Of a DNA stretch of 63,865 bases, positions 37,301-46,738 are shown one piece after another. The notes under the pieces are model-generated. The model did not search any database, was not told the DNA's origin, and worked only from the letters and a program-made list of their open reading frames with translations. Origin of the DNA: Oxalobacteraceae bacterium (GTDB taxonomy: Bacteria > Pseudomonadota > Gammaproteobacteria > Burkholderiales > Burkholderiaceae_D). Both the position numbers and the translations under genes were made by a program. Where the stretch lies: contig JAIZVZ010000010.1 in assembly GCA_021768485.1 (NCBI GenBank), positions 1-63,865 of the forward strand, given 5' to 3'. Each line of letters opens with the position of its first letter. The first letter of the stretch is position 1.

Positions 37301-39097
37301 ATGATTCCGGCTTCCTTTCTCCAAGATTTGCTCAACCGCGTCGACATTGTCGAGGTGGTGGGCAAATACGTGCCTTTAAAAAAGACCGGCGCCAATTTTT
37401 CGGGCCTGTGCCCGTTTCATAGCGAAAAATCCCCAAGTTTTACAGTCAGTCCGACCAAGCAGTTTTATCATTGCTTTGGCTGTGGCGCGCACGGTACGGC
37501 CATCGGTTTTTTGATTGAATATTCGGGCATGGGCTTTGTCGAAGCAGTCAAGGATCTGGCGCAAAACGTCGGCATGACGGTGCCCGACCAGGATGACAAG
37601 ATTGCGCCGGCGCAGCGCGCCGAATACCAGGCCAAGAGCATGGCCTTGTCGGAAGCGATGAGCAAGGCCTCTGATTACTATCGCGGCCAGTTGCGCGGCG
37701 CCACCGGCGCCATCGAGTATCTGAAAAAGCGCGGCCTGACCGGCGAAATCGCCCTGCGTTTCGGCCTCGGTTATGCGCCCGAAGGCTGGGACAATTTGCG
37801 CAGCGTTTTTTCCGATTACGATGCGCTGGCGCTGGCCGAGGCCGGCCTGGTAATCGACCGTACCGACGATGAGGGGCATAACCGGCGTCGTTACGACCGT
37901 TTTCGCGAACGCATCATGTTCCCGATCCGCAATACCAAAGGGCAGGTGATTGCCTTCGGTGGCCGTATTCTCGATCAGGGCGAACCCAAATACTTGAATT
38001 CGCCGGAAACGCCACTATTTCAAAAGGGACACGAGCTATACGGTTTGTTTGAAGCGCGCACGGCGATTCGCGATGCGGGCTATGTACTGGTAACCGAGGG
38101 GTATATGGACGTGGTGGCCTTGGCGCAAATGGGTTTTCCGCAGGTGGTGGCCACGCTGGGTACGGCGTGCACGTCGATCCATGTGCAAAAACTGTTGCGC
38201 CAGACCGATGAAGTCATTTTCAGCTTCGACGGCGACCGCGCCGGCGTCAAGGCGGCGCGGCGCGCGCTCGATGCCAGCCTGCCTTATGCCAGCGACAATA
38301 AAGTCATTCGTTTTCTGTTTTTGCCGGCCGAGCACGACCCCGACAGCTATATCCGGGCCTATGGTTTTGAAGCGTTCGAGCAGCAAGTGCGCGATGCCCT
38401 GCCTCTGTCGCAATTTCTGCTCAATGAAGTCGTCGGCGATCATGATTTGAGCCAGCCCGAGGGGCGCGCGCGCACCATGTTCGACGCCAAGCCGCTGTTG
38501 CAGGCGATGCCGCCATCGGCGCTGCGCTGGCAAATCGTGCACGGCCTGGCGCCGCTGACGCAAACCACGGCGGCCGAGATCGAATCGCTGTTTGAGCTGG
38601 CGATGCCGGTGGCGAAAGCGCGGCAGGCGCCGCCGCGCGGCAAGCGTGCCGCCCCCATGGGGCTCGAGCGGCAGATCATGCGCTTGCTCGTGCGTCATCC
38701 GGTGCTCGCATTTGATATGGATCAAGCAACACTTGATGCTTTGGCGCATTTCGCCCCTGATAATGCGGAGATGTTTGCGCAATTGTTGCAGGCGGCAACA
38801 GCCATGGGGCCGGACGCCAATTTTGCTGCGCTGGCCGAGCAGTTGCGGGCGACGGGAGCTGAATTCGATGCCTTGATTTTTGAAATTGCTTCCGATACCG
38901 AGTCCGAATTCGATACGGCCCGGCTTGAATTTGCGGGGGCTTTGCGGCAGATTAAGATGGCCGTACTCAAGGCCGAACTGGAGCAACTGGTTAATCGCGG
39001 CATGTCGGCCGAGGGCGATACAAATCGCTATCGGGAAATCATGGCCCAGCAAGAGCAATTGCGGCGCCAGGCTGAAGCCGAAGCAGGCGCCCGTTGA
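37301..39097 (+). CDS. dnaG: DNA primase
   Basis: The protein has 598 residues. The N-terminal zinc-binding domain shows 'LCPFHSEKSPSFTVSP' and 'YHCFGCGAHG' (CHC2 type, residues about 40-64). The catalytic core shows 'RIMFPIRNTKGQVIAFGGR', followed by the TOPRIM motifs 'VTEGYMDVVALAQMG' and 'FSFDGDRAGVKAARRA', and there is a C-terminal DnaB-interacting helical domain. It makes RNA primers for replication. It stands directly upstream of rpoD as in most Proteobacteria. An Arg/Lys-Pro-rich linker (about 440-450) joins core and C-terminal domain. Confidence 0.97.
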   Translation: MIPASFLQDLLNRVDIVEVVGKYVPLKKTGANFSGLCPFHSEKSPSFTVSPTKQFYHCFGCGAHGTAIGFLIEYSGMGFVEAVKDLAQNVGMTVPDQDDKIAPAQRAEYQAKSMALSEAMSKASDYYRGQLRGATGAIEYLKKRGLTGEIALRFGLGYAPEGWDNLRSVFSDYDALALAEAGLVIDRTDDEGHNRRRYDRFRERIMFPIRNTKGQVIAFGGRILDQGEPKYLNSPETPLFQKGHELYGLFEARTAIRDAGYVLVTEGYMDVVALAQMGFPQVVATLGTACTSIHVQKLLRQTDEVIFSFDGDRAGVKAARRALDASLPYASDNKVIRFLFLPAEHDPDSYIRAYGFEAFEQQVRDALPLSQFLLNEVVGDHDLSQPEGRARTMFDAKPLLQAMPPSALRWQIVHGLAPLTQTTAAEIESLFELAMPVAKARQAPPRGKRAAPMGLERQIMRLLVRHPVLAFDMDQATLDALAHFAPDNAEMFAQLLQAATAMGPDANFAALAEQLRATGAEFDALIFEIASDTESEFDTARLEFAGALRQIKMAVLKAELEQLVNRGMSAEGDTNRYREIMAQQEQLRRQAEAEAGAR

Positions 39098-39145
39098 GGG
39101 TGGCGCAAGCCCCGGCGTTCTGTACTGGAGGAATGTGGCATGCCG

Positions 39146-39154
39146 TGGTATAAT
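39146..39154 (+). promoter_or_regulatory. extended -10 promoter for rpoD
   Basis: TGGTATAAT (extended -10, TGN followed by TATAAT at 39149-39154) lies about 145 bp upstream of the rpoD start in the dnaG-rpoD spacer. No strong -35 box is seen, which is usual for extended -10 promoters. Confidence 0.55.
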
Positions 39155-39299
39155 TTAACGTTTAGGATTCAAGGTGTTAGCGCACTCTGGGCTTGATTTT
39201 CACCAAAGTGTGGGTAGATATAACAAGTAAAAAAGTGCACTCACCGGATTGAGTGCATGCGCGGCGCAAGCGGCGCGGTATCCCTTCAGTTGTGATTTT

Positions 39300-42200
39300 A
39301 TGGCCAAAGCAATGACGAAACCCGCGAAAACTTCTGTTAAACCGGCGACTTCAAAAGCCACCGCAGCCGCACCGGCAAGCGCTAAAAAAGCGAACAAGCC
39401 GGCATCGAAACTGGTAGCGAAACCGGCCCCGGGCAAGGCCCGAGCGGTCGCCGCAAAAAGTGTGAAAGCAGTCAGCAAGCTAGTCAGTAAAGAAACAACG
39501 AAGGCGGCAAGTAAGGTGGCAACTAAGGCGGTAACTAAGGCGGTAACTAAGGCGGCTACGAAGGTGGCAGCCAAGGCGACAACGAAAGCCGTCGCCAAGC
39601 CGGCCAGGCCTGCGCCCAAGCCAACAGGAAAATCGGCAGTCAAAGCCGCGCCGTCAGCGGCGCTGGTGAAAAAAGCGGCGGCCAAGCCGGTCGCCAAAAA
39701 TAGTGTTAAAGCAAGCGTCAAAGCGGCACCGAATACCGCCACAAAACATGTGGTAAAACCAGCGGCAAAATCTGCCGCAAACAAGACCGGATCAAAGGTT
39801 GCCGTCAAGGCGGAACCAAAGGCGATAGCCAAACCGGTCGGCAAGAAAACGGTGCCTGTTGCGCCACAAACAAAAACTTTATCCAAAAACGTCGCAAAGC
39901 AAGTCGTCGTGCAATTGAAAGCCCCCGTGACAACAAAGAAAACCGAATCCAAAGCCACAGAAACCAAAGCAGTTGAAGCCCGGGCCGCAATCAAGCCGGG
40001 CAAACCATCGGTCAGGCAGGACAAAATGCCCATAAAGCCAGAACCCCGTACCATGAGTGGTCCAGATGTGACCCAAACCACCGACGCCGCCACGCTGGCA
40101 GCCATCGACACGTCCGGTTATTTTTTGCCGACGATTAAAGTCCCAGGCCGCCGCGGACGCAAGCCAAAAGAATTTCAGCCGGAAAACGACGAAGTCGCCG
40201 CGCTGAATGCCGTCGAACGCGCCGAACTGAAGGCCGTCGACAAGGCCAAGGCCAAGGACCGCAAGGCCAAGGAAAAAGCCTTGCTTAAAGATGCTTTTTC
40301 ATCCGACACCGAAGCGAGCGAAGAAGAGCTCGAACGGCGCCGTCAAAAACTGAAGACACTGATCAAGTTCGGTAAGGAACGGGGCTTCCTGACGTATGCC
40401 GAAATCAACGATCATTTGCCTGAAAACATTGTCGATCCAGAAGCGATCGAAGGCATCATCGGCACCTTCAACGACATGGGTATTGCGGTCTACGAACACG
40501 CACCCGATGCCGAGACCTTGCTCTTGTCCGATAACGTTGCCATCGTCACCAGCGACGACGAAGCCGAAGCGGCCGCCGAAGCGGCGCTGTCGACGGTCGA
40601 CTCCGATTTCGGCCGCACGACCGATCCGGTCCGCATGTATATGCGCGAAATGGGTTCGGTCGAACTGCTCACGCGCGAAGGCGAAATCGAAATTGCCAAA
40701 CGCATCGAAGAAGGCTTGAAGGACATGATCCAGGCCATCTCGGCCTGCCCGGTCACGATTGCTGAAATCATCGCGTCGGCCGACCGCATCCGCGGCGACG
40801 ATACCAAGATCGACGAAGTGGTCGATGGCCTGGTCGATCAGAATTCGAACGACGAACATCCGGCGCCGGCCGCTGCCGCCTCGAGCGACGACGACGAGGA
40901 CGAGGACGACGAAGAGGAAGAGGACGAAGAGGAAGAAGAGAGCAGCAATGCGTCGGGCGCGGCCGGTTTTTCGGCCGAGCAGCTCGAACAGCTCAAGAAG
41001 ACCGCGCTCGAAAAATTCTCTAACATCTCGGCCAACTTCGACAAGATGCGCAAGTCCTTCGAAAAAGAAGGCTATAACTCGAAGGGCTACACCAAGGCGC
41101 AGGAAGCGATTTCCGAAGAGCTGCTCGGGATTCGCTTTACCGCCAAAGTCGTCGAAAAGCTGTGCGACACCTTGCGTGGCCAGGTCGACGAAGTGCGCCA
41201 CATCGAAAAGCAGATTCTCGACGTTGCCGTCAACAAGTGCGGCATGCCGCGCGCCCACTTCATCAAAGTCTTCCCCGGCAATGAAACCAATCTGAGCTGG
41301 GTCGATGGTGAAGTCGATGCCGGTCACGCCTACAGCGCCATCCTCGGTCGCAACATTCCGACCGTCAAGGAACTGCAGCAACGCCTGATCGACTTGCAAG
41401 CGCGCGTCGTCTTGCCGCTGCCTGACCTGCGCAACATCAACCGTCAAATGGCGGCCGGTGAAATGAAGGCGCGCAAGGCCAAGCGCGAAATGACGGAAGC
41501 GAACTTGCGTCTGGTTATTTCGATCGCGAAAAAATACACGAACCGCGGTTTGCAATTCCTCGATCTGATCCAGGAAGGCAATATCGGTTTGATGAAGGCA
41601 GTCGATAAGTTTGAATATCGTCGCGGCTATAAATTCTCGACTTACGCGACATGGTGGATCCGCCAGGCAATCACGCGGTCGATCGCCGATCAAGCGCGCA
41701 CCATCCGGATTCCGGTGCACATGATCGAAACCATCAACAAGATGAACCGCATCTCGCGTCAAATCTTGCAAGAAACCGGCGCCGAGCCCGATCCGGCCAC
41801 GCTGGCCTTGAAGATGGAAATGCCAGAGGACAAGATTCGCAAGATTATGAAGATCGCGAAAGAACCGATTTCGATGGAAACACCGATCGGCGACGACGAC
41901 GATTCTCACCTGGGCGACTTCATCGAGGACAACAACACCCTGGCGCCAGCCGATGCTGCATTGCATGCATCGATGCGCGGTGTGGTCAAGGATGTGCTCG
42001 ACTCGTTGACGCCACGCGAAGCGAAAGTCTTGCGCATGCGTTTCGGTATCGAAATGTCGACCGACCACACGCTCGAAGAGGTTGGCAAGCAGTTCGACGT
42101 CACGCGCGAGCGCATCCGTCAGATCGAAGCGAAGGCGCTGCGCAAGTTGCGCCATCCATCGCGTTCGGATAAACTGAAAAGCTTCCTCGAAGGTAATTAA
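39300..42200 (+). CDS. rpoD: RNA polymerase primary sigma factor RpoD with long Lys/Ala-rich N-terminus
   Basis: The protein has 966 residues, against 613 in E. coli. Residues 1-250 are a Lys/Ala/Pro/Thr/Val-rich tail like bacterial histone-H1 proteins. An AT-hook-like 'PGRRGRKPK' follows near residue 285, then sigma region 1.1 ('[21 protein letters not shown]'), region 1.2 ('[14 protein letters not shown]'), an acidic Asp/Glu run (about 525-545), region 2 ('[20 protein letters not shown]', '[17 protein letters not shown]'), region 3 and region 4 ('[19 protein letters not shown]', '[14 protein letters not shown]'). The ATG at 39300 starts [11 protein letters not shown] second ATG at 40053 (MSGPDVTQ) would give a more ordinary 715-residue form, without a good ribosome site. 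Confidence 0.95.
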   Translation: MAKAMTKPAKTSVKPATSKATAAAPASAKKANKPASKLVAKPAPGKARAVAAKSVKAVSKLVSKETTKAASKVATKAVTKAVTKAATKVAAKATTKAVAKPARPAPKPTGKSAVKAAPSAALVKKAAAKPVAKNSVKASVKAAPNTATKHVVKPAAKSAANKTGSKVAVKAEPKAIAKPVGKKTVPVAPQTKTLSKNVAKQVVVQLKAPVTTKKTESKATETKAVEARAAIKPGKPSVRQDKMPIKPEPRTMSGPDVTQTTDAATLAAIDTSGYFLPTIKVPGRRGRKPKEFQPENDEVAALNAVERAELKAVDKAKAKDRKAKEKALLKDAFSSDTEASEEELERRRQKLKTLIKFGKERGFLTYAEINDHLPENIVDPEAIEGIIGTFNDMGIAVYEHAPDAETLLLSDNVAIVTSDDEAEAAAEAALSTVDSDFGRTTDPVRMYMREMGSVELLTREGEIEIAKRIEEGLKDMIQAISACPVTIAEIIASADRIRGDDTKIDEVVDGLVDQNSNDEHPAPAAAASSDDDEDEDDEEEEDEEEEESSNASGAAGFSAEQLEQLKKTALEKFSNISANFDKMRKSFEKEGYNSKGYTKAQEAISEELLGIRFTAKVVEKLCDTLRGQVDEVRHIEKQILDVAVNKCGMPRAHFIKVFPGNETNLSWVDGEVDAGHAYSAILGRNIPTVKELQQRLIDLQARVVLPLPDLRNINRQMAAGEMKARKAKREMTEANLRLVISIAKKYTNRGLQFLDLIQEGNIGLMKAVDKFEYRRGYKFSTYATWWIRQAITRSIADQARTIRIPVHMIETINKMNRISRQILQETGAEPDPATLALKMEMPEDKIRKIMKIAKEPISMETPIGDDDDSHLGDFIEDNNTLAPADAALHASMRGVVKDVLDSLTPREAKVLRMRFGIEMSTDHTLEEVGKQFDVTRERIRQIEAKALRKLRHPSRSDKLKSFLEGN

Positions 42201-42258
42201 TCAGCAGAGGCGCAACACGGGCGCGCATTAAGGTTGCGTGCCGGTGGCGGAAGGTTTT

Positions 42259-42337
<79 letters not shown>

Positions 42338-42355
42338 GAATTATGTTGTAAAATC

Positions 42356-42383
42356 AAGGGCTTAGATTAATTCTAGGCCCTTT
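42356..42383 (+). terminator. island-borne terminator of tRNA-Ile
   Basis: A stem AAGGGCTTAGA/TTCTAGGCCCTT with TTAA loop is followed by a run of T. It terminates the tRNA restored by the island insertion and may also serve the convergent integrase. Confidence 0.85.
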
Positions 42384-42391
42384 TTTCATGG

Positions 42392-43285
42392 CTATTTCGG
42401 ATCGCACTGTGCCGTATTTGTGCCGCTAAGCAAATTTCCGACTATTGCCGCATGCTTGGCCATTTGTGCGGGTGCCAAATGTGCATACCGTCTCACCATT
42501 TCTGAAGACTTCCAGCCATCCATTTCCTGCACGTCATACAAGGGCGTTCCGTTCTGTACCAGCCAGCTTGCCCAGGTATGCCGAAGGTCGTGCCAGCGAA
42601 AGTTTTCGATCCCGGCGCGTTTCAATGCCGCGCGCCAACCCCGAGTATTTACCTGCCCAAGCGGCTTGCCTGCATAGGTGAACACCCGTTCCGGATGCTT
42701 GCCTAGTTGGCGCTGCAACAATTCGACAGCCAAGTGACTCAGGGAAACATGAATACTCTCCTTGCCCTTCGCCTCGTCGCCGTGAATCCATGCAGTATGT
42801 CTTTCCAAGTCCACCTGTTCCCAAGCCAACTTGACGACATTTGCCTGACGCAGACCAGTGCATAGTGCAAACAGGACGACATCGCGCTGATGCTCCGGCA
42901 GCTCGGCGATCAATTGCGTTGCTTGCTCTGGCGTAATCCATCTGACTCGGCGTTTCGCTTCCTGATATAGCCTGACTTTCGGGGCTTTCTCGATCCACTC
43001 CCATTCATAGCACGCTCTGCGCAAGATCGATCGAATCAAAGCTAGGAAACGATTTGCCGTTGGTCCGCTTGAATTCTGGCGCTTCCGCTCGCCAATCATC
43101 GAGATTTCATCCCGCGTGATCTCTGCCAGTACCCGGCCACGCAAGAACTGCTGTAGCTACACCAGCTTTTTGGCATCCTCAAGATGGGTTTTCTTGTAAT
43201 CGGTTTCGATCAGCCATTTGTGCCCAGCATCGTCCCAAGTGTACAGAGGCTTGTCGCCGAGCTTCTGGACACGCCATGCTTCCAT
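42392..43285 (-). pseudogene. tyrosine-type phage integrase, interrupted by in-frame TAG
   Basis: Read from the ATG at 43285 (behind a GGGGGA ribosome site), 298 codons encode a P4/lambda-type integrase. The N-terminus 'MEAWRVQKLGDKPLYTWDDA' leads to codon 43 = TAG (43157-43159), then the frame continues through the core and catalytic domains. Catalytic residues are intact: Arg in 'CTGLRQANVV', 'WHDLRHTWASWL', and Tyr in 'VRRYAHLAP'. The stop probably replaced a Trp codon (TGG). Reinitiation at TTG 43144 could give a 250-residue protein lacking the arm-binding domain. Its place next to attL and its orientation are those of an island integrase. Confidence 0.9.
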
Positions 43286-43372
43286 TGGACTTCCCCCGGT
43301 TCGCTAGACAAATCCCGACCTCACATTGAGGTGCGTTCAAAGGCCTCGGGGCTGACATGAACTAGGGTTCAC

Positions 43373-44725
43373 TCATATATGCCGTTTTTTCTCCGGTAAA
43401 CCAGCGCAGTTTCCAAAGGTCCCATATTGGGCCAAATGCGCTAGCCTAATTGTGCCTACTGGTCCACGTTTATTTTTTGCGAGGATTAGCTCAACAGTGC
43501 CAAAATCAAGTGAATCAGGATTGTAATGGGAATCCATGTATAGGAAGCCAACATGATCTGCTTCGTCCGCTAAATCAGTCGGTCTTTGTAAGTCACCAAG
43601 TACGGGGCGTTTATTGGGTCTGGTCTCGATGACTCGTGGCAAATTTGCTGTGACCAAAATATTGGTACCAAGCTCACGTGCCAAAGACTTTAATGAGCGC
43701 CCCATATTTGAAAAGTCGGTGTCAAATTCCACATAATCGAGAGAGTCGACTACGACCAACGCCAACATTCCGGATGCGACCTTTTCCTTGATACATTTTG
43801 ATCGCAAGGTTTCAAAGGTCAACGTCGGGCTATCGTCAATCAATAATGGTCTGTCGACTAAGTCCGCAATCGCAGTAGTAAGTCGGGGCCAATCTTCTTC
43901 TATGAGGCCAGCGGCGCCCAAATGCCGATACTCAATGTGAGCACGCGCCGCCAAAATTCTACTGGAAATGTCCGAGGCTTTAGATTTCAAACTAAAGATC
44001 AATACCGGTAAATTTTGGCATACGACTTCCGCTGCTATTTGCAGAGACAGATTTGTCTTCCCCATCGATGGGCGTGCAGCTATAACAATTAAGTCCTCAG
44101 TGCCAAGGCCGTTAATGAATCTATCCAGATCGATCAAGCCAGTAGAAATTCCATCTGGCGGCGCAAAATCTTCCTTTCCATAGATCGCATCAATTCGCTC
44201 AATCTCCTCCAGCATTGCCTCCCTTATTGTTTTCAGCTGAGTTGAATCTGGCGTCCGCTCCTTTTGTTCGCGGATTTCTTCCAGTACTTTTCGAAGACCG
44301 GTCGCAACGTTTTGCCAAGCGAGATCGACGTTACTCCATTCGGAAACCGAAACGGCATCCTTGGGCAATCCCTGTAGTCCTGCAAAGGGCGCTCCTCTGA
44401 AATCAGCAGGCCTTATGAAAATTGGCACGACTCGAGTTCTGCCTGACTCATGCAGAGACATTGCCATGCTCACTTCCTTTTCGAAACAGTACTCGGACGC
44501 AATGAAGCTACTGCTAACAAGCAATAAGATTAGATCTGCAGCAAGTAAATTCTCATCGATCTCGTTTTTCCAATCCTTCCCTGGAACGATCTCTCGATCG
44601 TTCCACTCTTGAATCAGTCCAGTGCGTCGAAGAATAGCCAAATGCTCTTCAAGTTGTTCGCGGAAGAGCTCATCTTTATGGGAGTAACTGTAAAAGACTC
44701 GAATTTTGGAATTTGTGGAATTCAT
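43373..44725 (-). CDS. TIR domain fused to DnaB-type helicase C-terminal domain
   Basis: The protein has 450 residues. Residues about 5-145 form a TIR domain ('VFYSYSHKDELFREQLEEHL', 'DLILLLVSSSFIASEYC' and 'EKEVSMAM', the likely catalytic Glu region). A linker helix (about 160-185) leads to a DnaB_C/RecA domain: 'GLIDLDRFINGLGTEDLIVIA', Walker A 'ARPSMGKT', 'EEDWPRLT', Walker B 'LVVVDSLDYV', and 'ILAKNKRGPVGTI'. DnaB's catalytic Glu ('FSLEM') is Lys here ('FSLKS'), and the arginine-finger region reads KNKR. TIR thus replaces the DnaB N-terminal domain. The likely role is NAD-degrading defence triggered through replication or primase contacts (inference). ATG 44725 has GAG upstream; ATG 44743 is an alternative. 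Confidence 0.85.
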   Translation of the reverse strand: MNSTNSKIRVFYSYSHKDELFREQLEEHLAILRRTGLIQEWNDREIVPGKDWKNEIDENLLAADLILLLVSSSFIASEYCFEKEVSMAMSLHESGRTRVVPIFIRPADFRGAPFAGLQGLPKDAVSVSEWSNVDLAWQNVATGLRKVLEEIREQKERTPDSTQLKTIREAMLEEIERIDAIYGKEDFAPPDGISTGLIDLDRFINGLGTEDLIVIAARPSMGKTNLSLQIAAEVVCQNLPVLIFSLKSKASDISSRILAARAHIEYRHLGAAGLIEEDWPRLTTAIADLVDRPLLIDDSPTLTFETLRSKCIKEKVASGMLALVVVDSLDYVEFDTDFSNMGRSLKSLARELGTNILVTANLPRVIETRPNKRPVLGDLQRPTDLADEADHVGFLYMDSHYNPDSLDFGTVELILAKNKRGPVGTIRLAHLAQYGTFGNCAGLPEKKRHI

Positions 44726-44819
44726 ATTCTCAAGGTAAGTCATAAACTAGGCCATCTAGAGATGGCCATTAAGCCGTCTCCCCCTTTGTAATCACATATG
44801 GCAAAGCGCTTTCAGCCCC

Positions 44820-44990
44820 TTACACTTTAGTTAACAATGGATCACCGTAAACACGCATCGCCAAATGATACTGCGGTACATAACCAAGGCGATGTGCAAC
44901 AGCATCATTCGCAAGCTTGGTCGCATCTTGGGCGATGGCACCTAATTTCCACGCTTTCAAAAATGGTTCTAACCAATTATACGTAACCAT
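44820..44990 (-). CDS. short open frame, probable gene remnant
   Basis: Fifty-six codons from ATG 44990 end 'HLAMRVYGDPLLTKV'. The frame stays open upstream to 45038 with protein-like sequence ('VIASPWPLNV') but no start, and is then cut at an 11-bp tandem repeat. The GDP-leucine ending recalls C-termini of CHAT/C25-type peptidase-like proteins, but the match is too short to trust. It lies 95 bp upstream of the TIR-DnaB gene on the same strand and is probably the tail of a degraded neighbour. Confidence 0.35.
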   Translation of the reverse strand: MVTYNWLEPFLKAWKLGAIAQDATKLANDAVAHRLGYVPQYHLAMRVYGDPLLTKV

Positions 44991-45017
44991 AACATTCAGC
45001 GGCCACGGTGACGCGAT

Positions 45018-45045
45018 TACCGTTCGACTACCGTTCGACTACCGT
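45018..45045. repeat. 11-bp tandem repeat
   Basis: TACCGTTCGAC is repeated twice in full (45018-45028 and 45029-45039) and begins a third time. It interrupts the open frame described at 44820-44990. Confidence 0.8.
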
Positions 45046-45129
45046 CATTAAGCAATTGCTTTGGCAAACTAGTAGTAGAGTTTTCCATGGATTTTTGTCG
45101 ATGCGGCCGCCGCTGCAGACAAAAAGAAT

Positions 45130-45297
45130 AACTAAGTACCTGTACATAATTAATTGTGAGCGTCTGCGGCTCTGCGCGCGCGCTACTGCGTTGCCCGGCG
45201 CTGGCAGTGACCCGCACTGCGGCGCGCCGGGCGCCTTGTATCGCATCCCGCCAGAACCACATCCACTTCACAATTTATTATGCACAGGTACTTAGTT
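45130..45297. mobile_element. 168-bp MITE-like element with about 30-bp terminal inverted repeats
   Basis: The ends AACTAAGTACCTGT... and its reverse complement match over about 30 bp with two or three mismatches (45130-45159 against 45268-45297). The 108-bp interior is GC-rich and non-coding, unlike the AT-richer island around it. No transposase lies inside, so it is a non-autonomous element. No clear target duplication was seen. Confidence 0.75.
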
Positions 45298-45356
45298 CTA
45301 CACCATTCAACGAGGCGGCTACGCCATCGGCGCCAGGCCAGTGCAAATGATCGTTG

Positions 45357-45695
45357 TTAATTGTGACTAAAGGTGGCCACAGGTCCGATGGCCCTTGGTG
45401 AGAAAGTATGGCTTGTGACGTATTTGTGACGCGCCTCGAAGGCACCGCCGTTCGCCGCAGAGCATGAGTAGATAGCCGTGCGGTCCAGCGCATTCCACTG
45501 CATGCCGGTTCGCAGCACCAGCAAGATCGCATCCAATGCTGCGCGGTTTGATACGCGCGGCCGATGACATCCCAATGGATGGGGCTTCGGCGGCGGCAAC
45601 AAAGGCTCCATCCGCATCCATAACGCATCTGTCAAGCGCCAGCCATCATCACGTTTTGTTTCTTTCACGATCGCCACCTTCAATCCATACTGCAT
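45357..45695 (-). pseudogene. IS5-like transposase N-terminal remnant
   Basis: The frame starts 'RRDDGWRLTDALWMRMEPLL'-like and continues 'ALDAILLVLRTGMQWNAL', the conserved DUF4096 N-terminal part of IS402/IS427-type transposases. It then turns to unrelated sequence and ends without the DDE catalytic domain. It is a truncated, inactive insertion-sequence fragment. Its 45350-45455 part is similar in direct orientation to 48168-48270. Confidence 0.65.
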
Positions 45696-45778
45696 TCCTG
45701 CTTGGATGATAGTGCGCTCTCACGATTCAGCTACGGCCCTATCGAAATAGGTTGTAAGTCAGTGCCGTTAGTGAGATG

Positions 45779-46738
45779 TCACGGAGCAGGTAACTCACTT
45801 GCTCCGAACGAAATGAGTTTTAGATAGTAGGCTTCGCCCATCATCGCTCTGACTTTGTGAACAAATCCAGGCTCGACCGAAAGCGAAAATGCTAACCATC
45901 CCTTGAGTTGTGCATGTAATTCTGGGGAAAGCGTTTCTTTTCGATAGTGGTCTGCCATTGCTCGAATTGTCCGCTTTCGTTCTCTTCCTAGAGATACTGT
46001 GCCTCCATTTGATAGTATGAGACCAGTTAACTGACGTTGGTATTTTCGTGAAGTGAATACTGTCTTATCAGGGTTTATGGCGATCGTCGGATATCTAATT
46101 ATTTTTAAAAGCTTTTGCACAAATTCATTGGCTTTATCCAATTCATGCGGATGATTTGTAGATAGCGCTAGATCATCTGCATATCGCGTATAGGTAATTT
46201 CTCTAGTTGTACAGTAATCCAGCAGCTGGCAATCGAATTCATACATAATGGTATTGGAAATTGCTGGCGAGCTTGGTGCGCCAATCGATAACGAAAGGTT
46301 GTTATTTTCGTCTCTCCTAAATAACAGTAACGATAATTCTTCGGCAAGTCTAGTATTGATGCCAAGATGCCTTATAGCATGTTCAATAAAATCGCGAGCT
46401 TGTATGGATGGGAAAAAGTTCTTAAAATCGATCTTTAATAGATATTTATTTTTAGCGTGTACGCGTGCATGATCCGCGATATTTTTATTTTGGCGATAGG
46501 CCGTGGCTACGGCATGGACTGGCATGGTTGATATAAATTTACTGATAACCCAACGTTGAATCGTTTTTAATTCTGCGGTAGGTTGCGCGATTAATCGTCG
46601 TCCACGCCCATTTCTCTTTTCTATGTAGTGGGTCTTGTATCGCTTTGGTGCACTACATATGAGTGCCCATGCTTCTGCTCGAGTAAGTGGGTGTTCCTCG
46701 CACAGCAACTCAAGTAACGGTGAATTAGTGGCGTCCAT
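45779..46738 (-). CDS. retron-type reverse transcriptase
   Basis: The protein has 319 residues, the size of compact retron RTs. Motif A is 'LKIDFKNFFPSI' (Asp104), motif B-like 'SIGAPSSPAISN', the active site is 'RYADDLALST' (YADD 186-189), and the retron thumb motif appears as LTG (237-239). The retron region-X 'NAxxH' appears as HARVH (90-94). No maturase, endonuclease or CRISPR domain is present. It copies the msr-msd RNA (47670-47838) into branched msDNA. Its start overlaps the effector stop by 14 bp, the RNA-effector-RT order known from the Ec86/St85 (type II-A) retrons. Confidence 0.93.
   Translation of the reverse strand: MDATNSPLLELLCEEHPLTRAEAWALICSAPKRYKTHYIEKRNGRGRRLIAQPTAELKTIQRWVISKFISTMPVHAVATAYRQNKNIADHARVHAKNKYLLKIDFKNFFPSIQARDFIEHAIRHLGINTRLAEELSLLLFRRDENNNLSLSIGAPSSPAISNTIMYEFDCQLLDYCTTREITYTRYADDLALSTNHPHELDKANEFVQKLLKIIRYPTIAINPDKTVFTSRKYQRQLTGLILSNGGTVSLGRERKRTIRAMADHYRKETLSPELHAQLKGWLAFSLSVEPGFVHKVRAMMGEAYYLKLISFGASELPAP

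Noticed and set aside
40299-42155. A 618-codon minus-strand frame
   Set aside because: It is antisense to rpoD, with shadow composition and no ribosome site.
45779-46738. Group II intron maturase or DGR reverse transcriptase
   Set aside because: There is no maturase X or HNH domain and no intron RNA domain V or template-repeat pair. The size, overlapping effector and msr-msd RNA fit a retron.
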